Assembly: GCA_029891345.1 (NCBI GenBank)
Contig: CM057002.1
Coordinates: forward strand, 62,548,777 to 62,612,776
DNA: 64,000 nucleotides
Direction: 5' to 3'
Origin: Dryococelus australis
Lineage: Eukaryota; Arthropoda; Insecta; Phasmatodea; Phasmatidae
The notes beneath the pieces are model-generated. The model was not told the DNA's origin, did no database searches, and saw nothing but the letters and a program-made list of their open reading frames with translations. Both the position numbers and the translations under genes were made by a program. This document shows positions 47,797 through 60,313 of the stretch, piece by piece; the stretch's first letter is position 1; the number at the start of each line of letters is the position of its first letter.

Positions 47797-50700
47797 ATAC
47801 CTGCGAGTATAGACGACAACTTTGTTGTTAAGGGTTGTATGTAACAAAATGTTGTATTGAAGAATCACAGTATCCAACGGTTCCTTATAGTAATATTTTA
47901 AAGCTTGTCTTCTCACAAACTGTCCCTATTTTCGTTATGGAAGATCTTTTAGTAAATTCCACGCACATGAACTTCAGATTGTCGAACAACAGAGATTTAA
48001 AAGTATTTGTTTATGACAGATATTGTTTAGTTACAGCAATTACGAGCACTTAACGTTCTAGGAAATATAAATATTTTTAATAGTTTATAAATATTACGTT
48101 TCAAATGTTATAAGATTTAGATTTTTTAAGATTAAAGTAATACACACTTAACTGTCTACAGACAATGGGAATCGATAGAAATATCTTGAGTGTTAGAATT
48201 CCACATATTTTAATGTAATATAGACAATATAGTATGGCCCCATAATAAGCACTGAATTTGTGATAGAACATTTGGCAAGAAGCGCACGAGACACAGCGCC
48301 TCCAATATTGATTTCTTGAGACGCAACTTTGTCTTGCTGGTTGCCGCAAGACGCACGGTTAGGGGCAGGCCATCGCTGCCTGTTGTAGGGCTTTAGTGTT
48401 TGAAAAAGACCTTGTTCCCTGTTCCGAGCAATTTTAGTGGAGAATCTCGAGGGGGGATGTGTGAGCTTGGGTATATATCGGAGCGTAGCGAGTGGTTTGG
48501 AGTCAGTCTACATCGACCTTGCCGAATGGAGTAACTTAAACCCTAGAGATACGAAGCTGCCACAGGGGCGATGCTGCACCGGACAGAGTATGTTAGGTGC
48601 AACTGTCATAGACTGTAACATCCAATGAAGCAGCATCACGAACCTAAGTCTCTGGGAAACTTTTACCATGAAGTGACAGTTTAGCATTCAGGGAAAGGAA
48701 TGTATCTTAGTCTGTGATAGTCAACAGGACAATATAGAGGGCGAGTAGGCAGTTAACCTCGGGGAAGTCAGCAGGCCCTGCCAGTAATTCTAGACCTTCG
48801 CACCAAAACAAAATTGAGTAATTTTGAAGACTTTCATGCTAGGGGAGTCTGACGATGGTCATAAGGATAACGAAAAACGAAACGTAAAGTAAAGTAGTTA
48901 AATATGTTGTTTATAATTAAAGCGACTTATTTTAGGGCCCTTTCATAGTCACAAGTGGTTTTGTAACAGCAGCCCTTTTGTATTATTTATTGCTGGTCAT
49001 TGTGTGTAAAAATACATCACTTATATCTTGTCTAGTTCAGGCGAATCTGATTATGTTAGTGGGAAGTTATCACACACTGTGTTTGGGCGGTCGTGATGTA
49101 TACGGTTACGAGTGATTTAGTGTGTGTCTTCGCCACTGCAGGCTGTGTGTAAGACATCGCGAGCTAGTAGTTTGGTTTCTAGGCTGTCGAGTTAAAACTG
49201 TAAGTACACTTTTCTCTGCTTTCATCATGGCCTTATACGTGAAGTTGAACTTAACGCCCCCGTACTGATAAAGGAAAATGAGGGCATAGGTGGTTTGCAA
49301 CTCCGTGGGTTCGTTAGCGGCAAAGGAAAATGTGACAGTAGGACATGTTGGTGACTGTGCTACACTCATAATGTTATTTACCGGTTTTGTTTGTCTTTCA
49401 CAAGGGAACTTCACTTGACATATTTGAGTTCCGAGAGAGAATGGATGTTCCGAAAGAAAAATTGTGTTGAAGGAACTACTGGGTATGACAAAAATTAATC
49501 ATTCAACAGATAATGGATACCACTGGCACTTCGCACTGGATATCTACTCCACGGACTGCAGTGTATTGCTGCACGAATTCGCTCTGCACAGCAAGTCTCT
49601 GTCGAGGCTTTGATTTCGACCTGTCCACGGTGAACTGAGACGCTGCAATCATCTTGCTCTGCGGTGAATGCTGCTTCGTGTTCACTCTATTCCTGTTCCT
49701 CCCCACAGGTGAGCCGCGCCTTCAGGTGGCTTGTCACACGCCGTCAAGATGCTCGCAAGTCCGCGGCATTAGAGCAAATTTTCACTTCAACGTGAGGCGT
49801 CTTCTTTGGTGCCTAGAAGTTCACTGCATTCGTTTGCTATTTTTCTTTTTGGCTGCCCAAAACACTTTGTGTGTTTCATTCGCTCTTGGCAGTGCCCTAA
49901 AACTACAGAACAATTACTTTGGGCATCTCGTCAGAGCAAAATTTTTACATGCACTATTTCAGCGAGTAAAGGAGGGCAAACTGAAAATGGCCGGAATTTA
50001 AGTAAAAGTAAACAAACTGAAAGAAAACGTGGACATTCTGGTTGCAGACACAGAAAATTACAAATGACGAGTAATAAAGTTCGTGTTTTTATTTTAAAAT
50101 CCACTTGTATAAAGGTTGCATTTTTAGACGTAACGTTTATGATGAACTTATGGCAAGTAAAGCTGTTCATGTAAAAAACTATTTTTTTTTTGAGACTTGG
50201 GGGAAAGTGATAAATACCTTTTGGAATTTGCATTGGTTGCTTAATTGTTACAAATTTGTAAACACAGCATACTATTTACATTATGATCTTTCGAAAACCA
50301 CGTTTACTCCTGCTTTTCTCAGCTGTTACTCTCTGTTACTTTACTCTACACTTGGAGTAACGTTTTGGAACGCCGACCAATGGAGTGGAGCGGTATCTGT
50401 GGCTGCTGTTGTTATTGCCATATTATTTCATTTCAACGGCTCTGATAAACTCCAACTCTGCATTATTCACTTGTCTCTAAACATTTACTTGGCATTCTGG
50501 TTTAAGACACTGCGTTATCCCTCCAGGTAAATAAGCCGGGCGTCTGCACCTGACATCTATTCTATCATTTGTGTACCTTCTCCGCCTCCGACTAGACTAG
50601 ACGGAACACTGTGCAGGACGAAGGTATGGATCATTTACGCAAGGGGGCGAAATCTAGGTACACCATGCAGGTACGTAATACGTTTTAGGTATAAGAGTTA

Positions 50701-50980
50701 TGGCGTAAAATGTTTTGTAGCAGTATGCATGCATACAACGTACTTATAGTTTTATTAGCCTGCCATAACACCTGAAATAATAAATTACCTTTGCTTGAAA
50801 ATCGTTAATGTTTTTTAGCTTTAAAATTAATGTCCCACTTTCTGACCCAATTTCATTTACGGTTTAAGGTCTTGCAAACAAGACATTTTATGACGCGAGC
50901 TATACTAACGTGGACACAATACTTGTTTCGTTATTACAATCAATACACGATAGGCTTTACATTTGGCTTTAGTAATATTA
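47797..50980. other. Non-coding DNA
   Basis: No gene is recognised. Open frames up to 141 codons at 49654-50530 lack conserved motifs. The segment 48360-48900 has mixed composition and could be an old repeat. Confidence 0.4.
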
Positions 50981-50984
50981 ACCA

Positions 50985-51090
50985 ATCGCAACCTATAGTT
51001 TGCCAGCGGTTTTTCACACTTTATGAGTCAAACATTTGAAGAATTATCCCATGTATGACGTGTTCTGTTGATTTGTAAATATGTTATGTG
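50985..51090 (+). repeat. AT-rich interspersed repeat, partial copy
   Basis: GTTTTTCACACTTTATGAGT, followed by CCCATGTATGACGTGTTCTG, matches 5990-6070 and 63690-63760. It is cut by a TAGAGACCCG end at 51091. Confidence 0.55.
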
Positions 51091-51200
51091 TAGAGACCCG
51101 AAGAATTCGCGGATTAATTTTGGGACTACCTAGGATTCAAAACACATGAGTTTATATAAATTTAGCCATTGGTCCACACGGTGTTGGACACCGAGTCGTC
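51091..51200 (+). mobile_element. hAT-type MITE left end, partial
   Basis: TAGAGACCCGAAGAATTCGC is the common left terminus of this group. ATTGG follows inside, but no right end was found. Confidence 0.5.
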
Positions 51201-52268
51201 TTCCCAGAATGGAGACACTTGACTGGCTCGCCGTCGCCCAGGCGGGCCTGCCAACCCAGCAGACTGCACTCCCAAGTTTACTCAGGGAGTGCTATTGGCG
51301 TAGAGGAGAACAGTTTAATGAAACAGAAATCCCTAAGGGATGCCATCCGAACACACAGGAGGCTTACGTTTGATTACAGCAAGCCCTTCACGGGGTACAC
51401 TGTTGTCAGGTATTAGTCTTCCACCTCGGTGGGTATCCTACACTAGATCACTCACTCCATTCACCGGACAAGTCACCACTTACCTCCTTGGGAAGCCTGA
51501 TTGGGTGAGGAATAATGCGGGGAGAGGAGGATCGAAAAGGAGTTCAAAGTCCCCCTACCCCCCTTCAGGGCTGCACCGAGCTCAGGATGGAACGGACAGG
51601 AGTTGGAAAGGATCACCACAATCACCCTCTCACAGCACCCCACCCAATCATACCCGAACTAGACAAACCACTGATGATGACTAGGTATCCCAGGACATTT
51701 ATGCCCTGGTAACAGCCAACCGAAATGGACAACCGAGATGAAAATATAACGAGAACCAGATGGCTAAGGAATGAAGGATATGATCCGCATGGATCTGAGT
51801 AGGTATTGGAATTAATTTTGTATGTGCATTATTGCCGTGCAGAAAAGAAGCAGTATGGTTTCGACAATGTCCCTTGTGGCCAGGGGCGAGGTGGCGGGGA
51901 ATGTTACTGGCCTACCGGACATTCCCCAAAACTAAGTACTTCACAACCCAATCGCAATGGGCCAAATGTAGTTAATGGGTATACCGCCATGCTTAAATTT
52001 AACGGGAAGGTCATGCGCGGATCACGGTAGTTAGTGTTTGTGTGAGTAGATTAGTGTAGTTTTCTTTTCTCTTTCAGACAGAATGGCGGTGTCAAAATTG
52101 CAAAGTTCCCGGTCGACCCTGAAGAACAAAAGAGCCCATTTAGCTTTTGCATTTGCGGGGGTTAAAGTAACTTGGCTAGAAGTAGCGCTCTAGGTATGAC
52201 CTGTTATAGGTATCGGCCACCTAGAGGGGAGGTTTGCGGAGAGGCCAGCGCAGGTTGGTTCCACCGGG
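51201..52268. other. Non-coding DNA, possibly old LINE 3' sequence
   Basis: GATCGAAAAGGAGTTCAAAG at 51530 resembles a word near 28651, so this may be a shared old repeat. No domain is recognised. Confidence 0.3.
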
Positions 52269-52687
52269 AGGTTTGTTAACAATCAAGTGAGCACTTTTGA
52301 AATCAACCTTAGATAAATGTCACTGCTCTTACCTGCGTGTATTTTAACGGGTTCACTGTGTGACATTCGCCCAGTAAAGTTGGTAGCGATGGAGGGAAAG
52401 TAGTTACATTTATTAAAGCTGAATAAAAAGTACTAGGTAACCATTCGTGATAACTAGAACTATTTCTTTCGTTTTCTGTTTTTTAACGCATCGAAGTGTA
52501 AAAGTTATCAGATTTTTGAAATATTTATTTCTCTAATAATTTCACAGTTTCACTTGACCGGAGCATGCATAAAGTGAAGAGGTCCACGGCAATGTTAATT
52601 TTACAAAAGGCAGAAGAATACGGAATGTACATTCTAGTAGATCTGAAACAGGACTTTCAAAAATGCTCATTTTACCGTGAACATCCT
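52269..52687 (+). mobile_element. TA-flanked-family MITE (GGCTGTTCACGGTAAA), full copy
   Basis: The left end is AGGTTTGTTAACAATCAAGT, then GAGCACTTTTGAAA; the right end is TCATTTTACCGTGAACATCC. The interior is closely similar to 41538-41960. The flanking TA is not preserved in this copy. Confidence 0.82.
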
Positions 52688-53387
52688 TTAAGGAGGTAAA
52701 AAATGTAGGTGATGTTGATTAAAGGGCAGCGGCCAATGAAAAAAAACGGACTGTGCTCGCTTGTTTATAATGGCGTACAGTCTATACCCTCTCCAAAAGA
52801 TAAATCGAATTTTGCATGTCTGTACCCATGATTGTGTGCACTTGGTATGAAAGGCGTTAAACCAAATTAAGTAAATCCTGAGTTCTTTATATACATTTGG
52901 CCTTCAAGGTTTGCGTCCGCTGAAGCAGTAAGATCACTTTTGAAGGTTTTTTTTTTTTTTTCATAAGCGCCATAATTCTGGAAACTCGACTTTTAACTGT
53001 TTAGCTGAATCGTATCCCCGGGACATTATATGTTGGAAGAAAGTGCCAGTACATGAATATGTTAAAAATCAGACTGCTGTAATTAGTAATTATTCGGCAC
53101 ATGGCCTGGTTTTCGCCGGAAGATGAAGTTTAATCTTGGTGATGCAATATGGACTTATAGTAAACTAATTGGTACTACTTCCAATTCGCATATTCTTGGT
53201 CATGTAGAGCTTGTGTATAACGCATAAATGCCAATAAAGTTTGTATGACCGAAATCGGTTCAGCAGTTATAATTTTTTATTTTTCATGTTTATGGACTTT
53301 GAAAATTTATCACCTGCATGGCACGCTATATATAGGTGTTACATATAGCGTGTCATGTTTAACCTTTTCCCAGTGTACATTTGACAT

Positions 53388-53769
53388 TGGAGACTAAAGA
53401 CGAGGCAGACCGATATCGCTGGCTGCGCACAACCAATCTCAATGACACAACAATGAACTGCTTTTCTGCCAATACGGCTAGGAAAAATGGCGTGGATTGG
53501 GTTTGAGGTAAGAACACTGTTTCGTAAACAAGAGCTTTGCAATTTTTGTATACTTGCTCTAGCCAATTCGTAATGCAGTTTGATTAAGTTTCAACTGGTA
53601 AAAGTATTCTCTTAATATAATAGTGGTTGTCAATTAGAAATTAAGATATAAACAAACACGTTCATCACTGTTGACCATGTGACTTTGACAGTTGTGTTCC
53701 TTTGGGGTAGGTCAATGTTGGGACATTCGCAGAAGACGAATAAGCGGCCTACCTCATCTTTAGTCTATG
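53388..53769 (-). mobile_element. hAT-type MITE (CATAGACTAAAGATG family), reverse copy
   Basis: The ends are TGGAGACTAAAGACGAGGCA and GCCTACCTCATCTTTAGTCT. Flanks TTTGACAT and TTTCACAT match at 7 of 8 bases. The interior is the reverse complement of 26229-26614. Confidence 0.9.
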
Positions 53770-53777
53770 TTTCACAT

Positions 53778-54640
53778 CCCAGCGCTGTTATCGTGCTATC
53801 TATGACGTAATATATGTTCTAAGCTGCAAAATCTGCACAAGTATAACTATTTGCCTATTTGCCTTTGCATACAACAGACTGCAGAGAAGGTTTCGTCGAT
53901 GCGTTGACGTAGGGCCATCATCCGAGGCTTGCGGGGTGCCGGCAGGAATGTTGTTCTTTGGCCGCCAAGTGACCAAGGGTTCGGAAAGCCTTTTCGTCGA
54001 AAACCTCCAACCCTCTTGATCCCAGAGCATCAGCAGTTTGTTACGGAACGGATCCTCTCAAGTTCGGGATTATCCTCAACCGACGCAAGATCCAACCATC
54101 CCACTCCACCCCCCCCTCCTTTTACTACTACTGGCACGTCTTCCCCCCTTCGCCATTCAGCCCCTCTCGTACTTCTACGAGGCGCAGGCTATTACTCCGG
54201 GCACCCCCCCCCCTCCCCTGGTACATAGACAGGTCCGCAGAACCCCACGAATGTAATGCGGCTACCCTCCGAAGCCCATCATTCACGTGGATACCGGTCT
54301 CGCCCGAGGGGTTGCTGGCACGATGCGGATGGCTGAGGGGGGGGGGGGGGAGCAGGCGTTTCCGCGTGCTGCCGAGGAAACCGCCAATTTATCGGCGGTC
54401 CAGCGCGACGGCTGCTCCGGAAGCTAGTTCGCACGCTCGCGCCTGGGAGGGCACGGCGCTGCGACGCGGGTCCCCGTCAACGCCGAAGGACTGCACATCG
54501 AAATAAAAAGATTTGTTAATACGAAAAACTATTTGGCTGATGACTTCCTCGGAGAAATTTTGTTGAAGGTAAAAATAATAGAACGTGGCGCACAGTAACA
54601 CGGGGATTGATTTCAACTTACTCTTAGAAATTTGTTATTA
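53778..54640. other. GC-rich non-coding patch
   Basis: 53900-54490 is GC- and CpG-rich with C and G runs. It could be a CpG-rich regulatory region or unique DNA. No gene is recognised. Confidence 0.35.
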
Positions 54641-54642
54641 TA

Positions 54643-55033
54643 CGGGATGATTCTCCAATTAGACCGATAAACTTTGGGAGTTGATTCTTCATGAAAAAGT
54701 AAAATGAAAACATATGCGACACTTTATACATGAACTGAATATTAAAGGAGGTATGAGCCCTAAATAAGAAACGAGATTTTAAGACGTATTTGTGCAAAAT
54801 ATTGGCTCTTACGTTGAAGCTCCCGTTAACATACAATAATGTTCCGAGAGTTGTCATTCTAGTTTACTTTGTTACCAATATTTTGCACAAAAACGGTTTA
54901 AAACCACGTTTTTTAAGGGCTCATACCTCACTTAATATTCGGTTTAGGTATAAAGTGTCACATATGTTTTCATTTTACTTTTTCATGAAGAATCACCTCC
55001 CGATGTTTGTCGTTCTAATAGCGAATCACTCCG
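54643..55033. repeat. Long foldback element
   Basis: The left arm, about 54643-54805, and the right arm, about 54877-55033, are inverted repeats with scattered mismatches. The longest shared stretch is TTCTTCATGAAAAAGTAAAA with its complement; ACACTTTATACATGAACT and TATGAGCCCT are also mirrored. The loop is about 70 bases. The ORFs in both arms are mirror images of each other. Confidence 0.87.
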
Positions 55034-55069
55034 ACCAACAGCATCGACCTGCACTATTCCCATTTGCTT

Positions 55070-55092
55070 ATATATATATATATATATATATT
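55070..55092. repeat. (TA)n microsatellite
   Basis: A short TA run beside the foldback. Confidence 0.9.
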
Positions 55093-55805
55093 GGCTGTTA
55101 CATAATCGGTTGGCAGTAATAGTATACTTTATCCACGGTTACTTCCAAATTTTCTGAAGCTATGCTGTAGTTCTGTTTCCAGGATATTCCTCCGCCTCAC
55201 ATGCAAACAAAGTTTACTCATTTACACCACATAGCCGCCAAACCACATTCGTACGCACTTAGTGTAATAATATTTTGCATAAGAACTATTCCTTACTAAA
55301 CATTAGCAACATATACATCTTTTCATTGTCTCTATTTATGTTAGTCATGCATTAATTATCTTAATTTATAGGTAAAATAACAATAACTGTCAAATTAAAA
55401 TAAACAAAGGGGTACTTTCATGTTAATACAAGTAAAAAATGCTTGTGATATATGGCATATTTAGTAAACAACAAAACATATCATACATGGAGTGGTTTTT
55501 TTAAATATGTAATTCAAAAAGTGTGAAGAAACCGCGAATACACTATATTCGTGTCGTTCAGAGTAAAATATTTTACGGCTACTACAATCTACTTCCGTTA
55601 CACTCTGTGCATATTAGCTGGAATCTTGGAAAAGGCCACTTTCTGGCCTGGCAATGGCAACGTTTTGGCCTCAGTCTTCTTCTTGTATCAGTTTGCGAAC
55701 TAATCTATGAAGAATATTCTCGACACATTTGGGCTGGATTACTTGATCCCTTATGTTACACATCGATGATTTCGGAAAATAAAGCTTCCGTGAGGTGACG
55801 TGTTC
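55093..55805. other. Non-coding DNA, nothing recognised
   Basis: A 91-codon frame at 55523-55798 has no recognisable motif. Confidence 0.4.
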
Positions 55806-56046
55806 AGTGAAGTGAATATATTTGGACGGCTCTTAACATCGAGGTCTTGAGAGCCGATGAGGGTGGTTGAGGTGAGTATGGAGCAACGCCGGAATGATAG
55901 GGCGGGGGGAAAGGAGAGATCCCCGAGAAACCCCGCCGACCAACGGCATCGTCCGGCACGACTCCCACTTGCGAAAATCTGGTGACCCGGCCGGGGATTG
56001 AACCCGGATCCCTTGGTGGGAAGCGAGCAGTCTAACCAATGCTATA
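55806..56046 (-). repeat. tRNA-derived SINE, copy 6
   Basis: In reverse complement: GGTTCAATCCCC head, GGCGGGGTTTCTCGGGGATC, GGCGTTGCTCCA and ATCGGCTCTCAAGACCTC. It directly adjoins the LINE remnant. Confidence 0.9.
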
Positions 56047-56054
56047 CATTAAGC

Positions 56055-57633
56055 AGATATCGGGGAAATATGGCAAACAGGAAAGATAGTATTTTTATAC
56101 AAAAGTAACAATAAATTAAAAACAGAGGTTTCATCCTACAGATTAAAATGTCTCTTATCAACACTGGGCAAAATATACGAAAGGAAATAGAAAAAACGCT
56201 TCACGATAACCAATTCGGTTGATTTTTTTCTCTAAATCAAAACAGACAATAAATAACATATTAGATTTAATAGAAACAAGTACACAACATATTTAATTGG
56301 CATTTCAAAAGACATAAGCAACGCATTTTCAACAGTCACATAGAAAGACATTAAAGAACACATTAATAAAATACCAATAGGGAATAAATGGAAATAAATT
56401 TTACTGGTCTATTTGAATAACCGGAACATAATAGTACAATATAATCAGATATCGTTAAAAAGGTAAATATATCCGGCTGTCCACTAGGATCAGTAATAGA
56501 GTCAAGTCTATGGAATTTAGTAATAAATGATTTCATAGTACAAAACAATAATGAGGATTCAGAAGTTGTGGCGTTCGCGGACGATTGTATAATTTTGATA
56601 GAAGGGAATACAAGAAAGGAAATAGAAGAACGGACACAGAAAATAATGGATAAAACTTTAATATGGATGAAAGAGAAAAAAACTTAAGTTATCAGTAGAG
56701 AAAACAGTTGCCATAATTTTAAAAGGAAAATTAGATAAAAGACCGCCAGGTATAAAGTATGGCAAACAAACAAAAAAGTTAAAAAAGGAAATAGTATACT
56801 TGGGCATTATTTTGGATAATAAATTAAGTTTTGTCCCACATATTAAATGTATAACCGTAAACGTTAAGAATATATATATTAAAAAAAAACGTTATGGAAT
56901 ATCAAAAATTATAATAATAAAATAAGAAAATAATATATCAGGCATTATACTGTAATATTATACAATATGTACTTGTAACATGTATACTTGTTATACTTGT
57001 AACAAAAATAAAATTTAAAATGCACGCATTAAAAGAATACTACGAGTATTACAAAGATATGTATTGATAAAAATAATGAATTTAACACCAACAACATCAT
57101 ATGAATCCGCGATAACTGTTATAGTAAAGAAATCCCAATAAACTATAGTATAAAAGATAGAAGTATGATATATCAAATCAAAAATGAAGTAGACGAAATA
57201 GAATACAACGAAATACATACAATATGATATGTAGAGCACAATAATATTTGGATTGAAAAAATAGAACTAATCAACCTATTAGTTTAAAAGAGTTAAAGAA
57301 AGAAATCTATAAAATAAGTGTTATAAATTGGCAAACAAGAGTACGATGCAACAGAAACAGGCCTAAATACTAAAAATTATATAAAAAATAAACAACAACG
57401 GTACGAAAGTAAAAACAATATAAATAATAGTGTGTTGGAAGTAAAAACGGGACACTGTCAAATGAAAGAATATTTATCTAAAATAAATAAAATAGAAGAC
57501 GTCAGTTGTCAATGTGAAAAGGGAGCTCAGACGGTATACCATATTCTGTACTTGTGTGACATGTTTAAAGAAGAAAGGAAATAATAAGAACAGGAATTAA
57601 AACCTTTTAATGACAGATGGCCACTACAAAAAC

Positions 57634-57699
<66 letters not shown>

Positions 57700-57760
57700 A
57701 CAAGGAAATTGTAGAAATAATAAATGGAAGTATTAGTCAACTATATGATTTTTAAAAACT
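56055..57760 (+). pseudogene. R1-like LINE remnant (reverse transcriptase to C-terminal zinc knuckle)
   Basis: Reading across frames: TGKIVFLYKSNNK, SYRLKCLLSTLGKIYER and DNQFG (RT start); GCPLGSVIESSLWNLVINDF and VAFADDCIILIEGNTRKEIE (RT with the FADD catalytic box, about 56475-56640); a thumb-like region with IVYLGIILDNKLSFVPHIK; and near the end GHCQMKEYL, CQCEKGAQTVYHILYLCDMF (Cys/His cluster), about 57450-57560. This order and spacing match the R1/TRAS clade. The 5' end, with the endonuclease, is missing and a SINE lies there. Many stops and frameshifts are present and the copy is very A-rich, so it is old. A (TA)n run occupies 57636-57696. Confidence 0.82.
57636..57696. repeat. (TA)n microsatellite in the LINE 3' end
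   Basis: About 60 bases of TA repeat. Confidence 0.95.
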
Positions 57761-57769
57761 ATGTATGAT

Positions 57770-58212
57770 GATTTAATTGAGTAGTCTAGAGAGCGGATGA
57801 TAGTGTGCTGGAACTAAGGGAATTATCGAGTGAGTGTGTTTGTGTAGCGATTTATCGTTTAAAATATATAAAAATTATTAACAAACGGGTATAACAGTTT
57901 TCGTACCCACGGGCATGCACGAAACGGTAATAGAACGTGTTATACGCGTCTGCTATACTCATGGAGCTGCGCCAGACAAGATGGCGGACACCCGAGTACC
58001 AACCTCAAGCTGTATATGTCCATTTACTAAAAGACCACGGGTTCTGTGAAACGTATTTATGCAGTTACACAATGAAACTTAATGTACGCGCAAGTAAGGG
58101 GAAATGTTTCAGATTATTCCCACGGTAATAATAAAACAATAAACACTATTTAAAAAATTAACTATGGATTTCTGTTCCGTATATAACCTTTTACACAACA
58201 ACTTTGCAGCTT
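57770..58212. other. Non-coding DNA, nothing recognised
   Basis: No gene seen. Confidence 0.4.
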
Positions 58213-58485
58213 GCGTGTGTAGCTCAGTGGGAGCTCTGCCCTCATAGCTCAGGGGCCGAGTGGCCGACTTGTAGACGGAGAGTCGGGAGTTCGCGACCGG
58301 GTTAATTCCCGGGAGATTCTCATTTCTCATGTCGCGCACTTGTGTACTGTGAATTTGTCATCAAGTCGGTCTACTACTTGAGCTCGTCACACGGACGCAT
58401 ATTGTCCTACATCACACGCCACTCACACTATGTCTAGCGGCAAATTTATCGGTCAACGAAGTCAATAAAGTCGACTTGAAAAAAA
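58213..58485 (+). repeat. tRNA-derived SINE of a second type
   Basis: A-box-like words GTAGCTCAGTGGG and ATAGCTCAGGGGCCGAGTGG, a degenerate B box in GAGTTCGCGACCGGG, a tRNA-unrelated body, then TCAATAAAGTCGACTTG and a seven-A tail. It shares no body sequence with the other SINE family. The start is approximate. Confidence 0.65.
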
Positions 58486-58903
58486 GTGTGTTGGTGCTCG
58501 GGCAGTGCGCAGAAGTTTTTTGGGGTTTAGGGTTCAAAACTCCCTCGTGTAGCGATGTTTTATTTTTTAGCTATTTTATGTTATACAATATTGCTGTCTA
58601 TAACTTATGTTATTGTTAGAAAAAGTTTATCTGTAGAATATCTTTGTCTAAAAGCAATAATACCCAAGTAACTGCACAGTGCAATCGACTGGCTATGGTT
58701 GATTGCTAATCAAGTCGATTGGTTTCTAAAGTAGATAATTTGAGCTGTGTAGCATGAGTAATGTTAACAGACACACATAAAAGACCTACTTTTTAGTATT
58801 TTGATATTTTGGCCTTCTTCTGACCTTCTAACGGGAAAAGCTTGTTTAATTACGGAAAGCACAAGATTGATTATTATGCTTGTTAAAGATAAATATTTAA
58901 ATA
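58486..58903. other. Non-coding DNA, nothing recognised
   Basis: AT-rich, without motif-bearing frames. Confidence 0.4.
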
Positions 58904-59600
58904 CGAGGGCTGATTCGGAATTCATGGCAACTATTGTTTATCTCCCGAAAATGTCCCAAAACAGGAAATCTACTATATACAGTGTACGACATGTAGGTTT
59001 TAAAGGTGACACCACAAGGGATATGGATGATGGAATGTCCGGCAAGGAACAAAGACAAACATGGTTGCGTGAAATCATCGTTTAATTTATATATTCTCGT
59101 ACGAACTATATACACTCATGTGAACGGGTACGTATCGTACATGTACGAGCTGTTTAACATCCTTCAAAGTAGTCTCCGAGGCTATCCAGAGTTCGTCGCC
59201 AGCGATAAGGCAAACATCGTCACAGCATTTCGACGAGAGGTGGTGCACATTGACGGATCTCATGCAGCTGATGGTATTTCCCGTCTGCCCCATCGCTGGC
59301 AACGAACAGTGGACAACCTCGGAGACTACTTTGAAGAATGTTAAACTTCTCATGCACATACGATACGCACCCGTTCACATGAGTGTATACAGTTTGTACG
59401 AGAATATATCAATTAAAAGGTATTTTCAAGTAGTCATGTTTGTTTTTGTTCCTTGCCGGACATTCCTGCATCCATACCCTATCTAGCATCACCATTAAAA
59501 TGTACATGTAATACACTAGCAACTGTACATAATACATTTCCTGTTTTGGCTCATTTTCGGGAATGAACAATAGTTGCCATGACTTCTGAATTAATCCTCG
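58904..59600. mobile_element. Mariner snap-back element (inverted duplicate of a 3' end)
   Basis: The ends are CGAGGGCTGATTCGGAATTC and its near complement ending TTAATCCTCG, with TA at 58902-58903 and 59601-59602. The arms (58904-59212 and 59286-59600) are inverted copies over more than 300 bp with scattered differences, around a loop of about 73 bases. The right arm, with the loop, encodes DGISRLPHRWQRTVDNLGDY then FEEC and a stop, the C-terminus of a mariner transposase. The left arm encodes LGDYFEGC on the minus strand. The element is thus two outward-facing copies of the transposase tail plus 3' terminal repeat. No catalytic residues remain. Confidence 0.9.
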
Positions 59601-59602
59601 TA

Positions 59603-60003
59603 ATGTAATAATGTTTTAATGAGTCGCGCAAGTGTTTGTTGTACTTAAATGTGAATGTACTATCGTGTTTTTTATACACAAGCAGTGCTGCTAATGATAT
59701 GATTTCCCATACGTTATTAGTACTCATAAACTTAAATAAAATCAGTCTTCAGACAAAAACAATCTTCGTACTTTTTGGATGTACTACATAGCACCTACAT
59801 ATGCTATTTAGTTGCATCTGTACTCCTGCCAACTGCGGAAGGTCTACCATTTGCGAGTTGGTTTTGCCTGCCATTTACAATTTTCTGTTAGCACTTTAGG
59901 TAACGTGTGTGTATGAACTGATGCTTTCTTTCTTCTCTTCTGCAATATAAACTTTTATGCTTTCTGTTGCGCTCGTGGTTATAACAGAAGGTAGCAGAAT
60001 TTG
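59603..60003. other. Non-coding DNA, nothing recognised
   Basis: No gene seen. Confidence 0.4.
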
Positions 60004-60011
60004 GGTATCGT

Positions 60012-60305
60012 TAGGGACACCCGAATTTCGCGAAAAGATTTCCGCGTATGCTATATTCCAACACCCTACGTGCGTGCCAGCAGTATTCTTCTGCTTATTG
60101 GCCGCGTTTCTCCGTGAGAAGACATTACCCCACTTGACTGGCCAATCAGAATTAGGTTCCTCCGATACTGTACGTCTGTGATTCGTGGGCAGGCACCTAA
60201 GACGCGTAACACCTAAATTGTCCAATCACGAAGGTGTATCTGAGCTAACGTGTCATGAAGTGCAATTGGTCGTGAGATCTTTTCTGCGAAATGCGGGTGT
60301 CCCTA
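60012..60305. mobile_element. hAT-type MITE with perfect 8-bp duplication
   Basis: The ends are TAGGGACACCCGAATTTCGC and GCGAAATGCGGGTGTCCCTA. GGTATCGT flanks both sides exactly (60004-60011 and 60306-60313). It is the same family as 15726-16020, with internal CCAATCAGAATTA shared. Confidence 0.93.
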
Positions 60306-60313
60306 GGTATCGT

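Noticed and set aside
49654-50530. Frames of 115-141 codons
   Set aside because: No conserved motif; Cys/Leu/Phe-rich as expected from AT-rich random sequence.
59006-59486. Three overlapping frames (78-112 codons) as host genes
   Set aside because: They are the two mirror-image arms of the mariner snap-back element.
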